Assembly: GCA_027451455.1 (NCBI GenBank)
Contig: DAIDJI010000362.1
Span: 1 to 5,980, forward strand
Direction of reading: 5' to 3'
Length of the DNA: 5,980 bases
Source: Planctomycetales bacterium
GTDB taxonomy: Bacteria > Planctomycetota > Planctomycetia > Isosphaerales > Isosphaeraceae
Part shown: positions 5,892 through 5,980 of the stretch, one piece after another
Position numbering within the stretch: the stretch's first letter is position 1
Layout: each line of letters starts with the position of its first letter
Made by a program: the position numbers and the translations under genes
The notes under the pieces: model-generated
Databases searched by the model: none
Told to the model about the DNA's origin: nothing
What the model saw: the letters and a program-made list of their open reading frames with translations, nothing else

Positions 5892-5980
5892 CTCGGTGTC
5901 CCAGGGCAGGTCCGTCTGGCCGTTCCACTGGGCCTTCTTGGCCTTCTCGTAGAGCTTGTCCAGCTTGGCGCGGGCACCCT
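5892..5980 (-). CDS. Coding segment upstream of and in frame with serS, ferritin-like N-terminal sequence (partial)
   Basis: The serS frame continues without a stop through these 89 bases to the window edge. It encodes GARAKLDKLYEKAKKAQWNG followed by QTDLPWDTE. The codons look strongly coding: from the second visible codon, 28 codons here and the first 18 of serS all end in G or C. The Y-E-K-A-K-x-x-Q-W-N-x-x-T-D-L-P-W pattern resembles what I remember of the N-terminal part of ferritin-like (diiron oxygenase-type) proteins, not SerS, whose N-terminus normally starts at about the GTG at 5891. Options are a natural in-frame fusion, a recombination that joined a truncated gene to serS, or an assembly artefact. 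The identity is a recollection of a pattern from about 30 residues, so it is uncertain; the coding frame itself is well supported. Confidence 0.5.

Overview
The window is GC-rich DNA with the gene style of a Planctomycetota bacterium, perhaps Isosphaeraceae. This is inferred from composition, from the SerS and membrane-protein sequence style, and from the BlaI-type regulator and GAP1-like protein; no rRNA or other marker confirms it. There are no tRNA or rRNA genes, no CRISPR array and no recognisable transposase.

Layout. (1) 1-1107, minus strand, running off the left edge: the first 369 residues of a GAP1-like protein (GTPase-associated protein 1, N-terminal domain type 2 and middle-domain-like region) followed by one membrane segment. 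This family was described computationally as part of NTP-dependent biological conflict systems. (2) 1108-1421: divergent intergenic region with a good sigma70-like promoter reading right. The promoter carries two BlaI/CopY-type ACA-nn-TGT boxes, one in the spacer and one at the -10/start region. (3) 1422-1826, plus: a BlaI/MecI/CopY-family repressor, probably autoregulated. (4) 1827-2044: 218 bases with hairpins and no convincing gene. (5) 2045-2977, plus: a six-helix membrane protein of unknown function, in the place where a BlaR1/M56 protease sensor would often sit. (6) 2994-4376, minus, convergent with the previous gene after 16 bases: a complete MgtE magnesium transporter. (7) 4377-4598: the serS-mgtE spacer, mostly filled by a 169-base imperfect inverted repeat whose arms are built from 9-base CACAGAG-type units. 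(8) 4599-5891, minus: seryl-tRNA synthetase. (9) 5892-5980, minus: the serS frame stays open to the window edge with strongly coding codon use, and reads like the N-terminal part of a ferritin-like (diiron-type) protein.

How the genes relate. serS and mgtE lie in the same direction and could be co-transcribed, but the inverted repeat between them may end or process the message. The BlaI-type repressor and the membrane protein probably form one regulated unit. The GAP1-like gene is divergent from it, so the same operators could in principle affect both. The four observations most worth checking are the GAP1-like gene, the double operator, the CACAGAG inverted-repeat element and the in-frame coding sequence upstream of serS.
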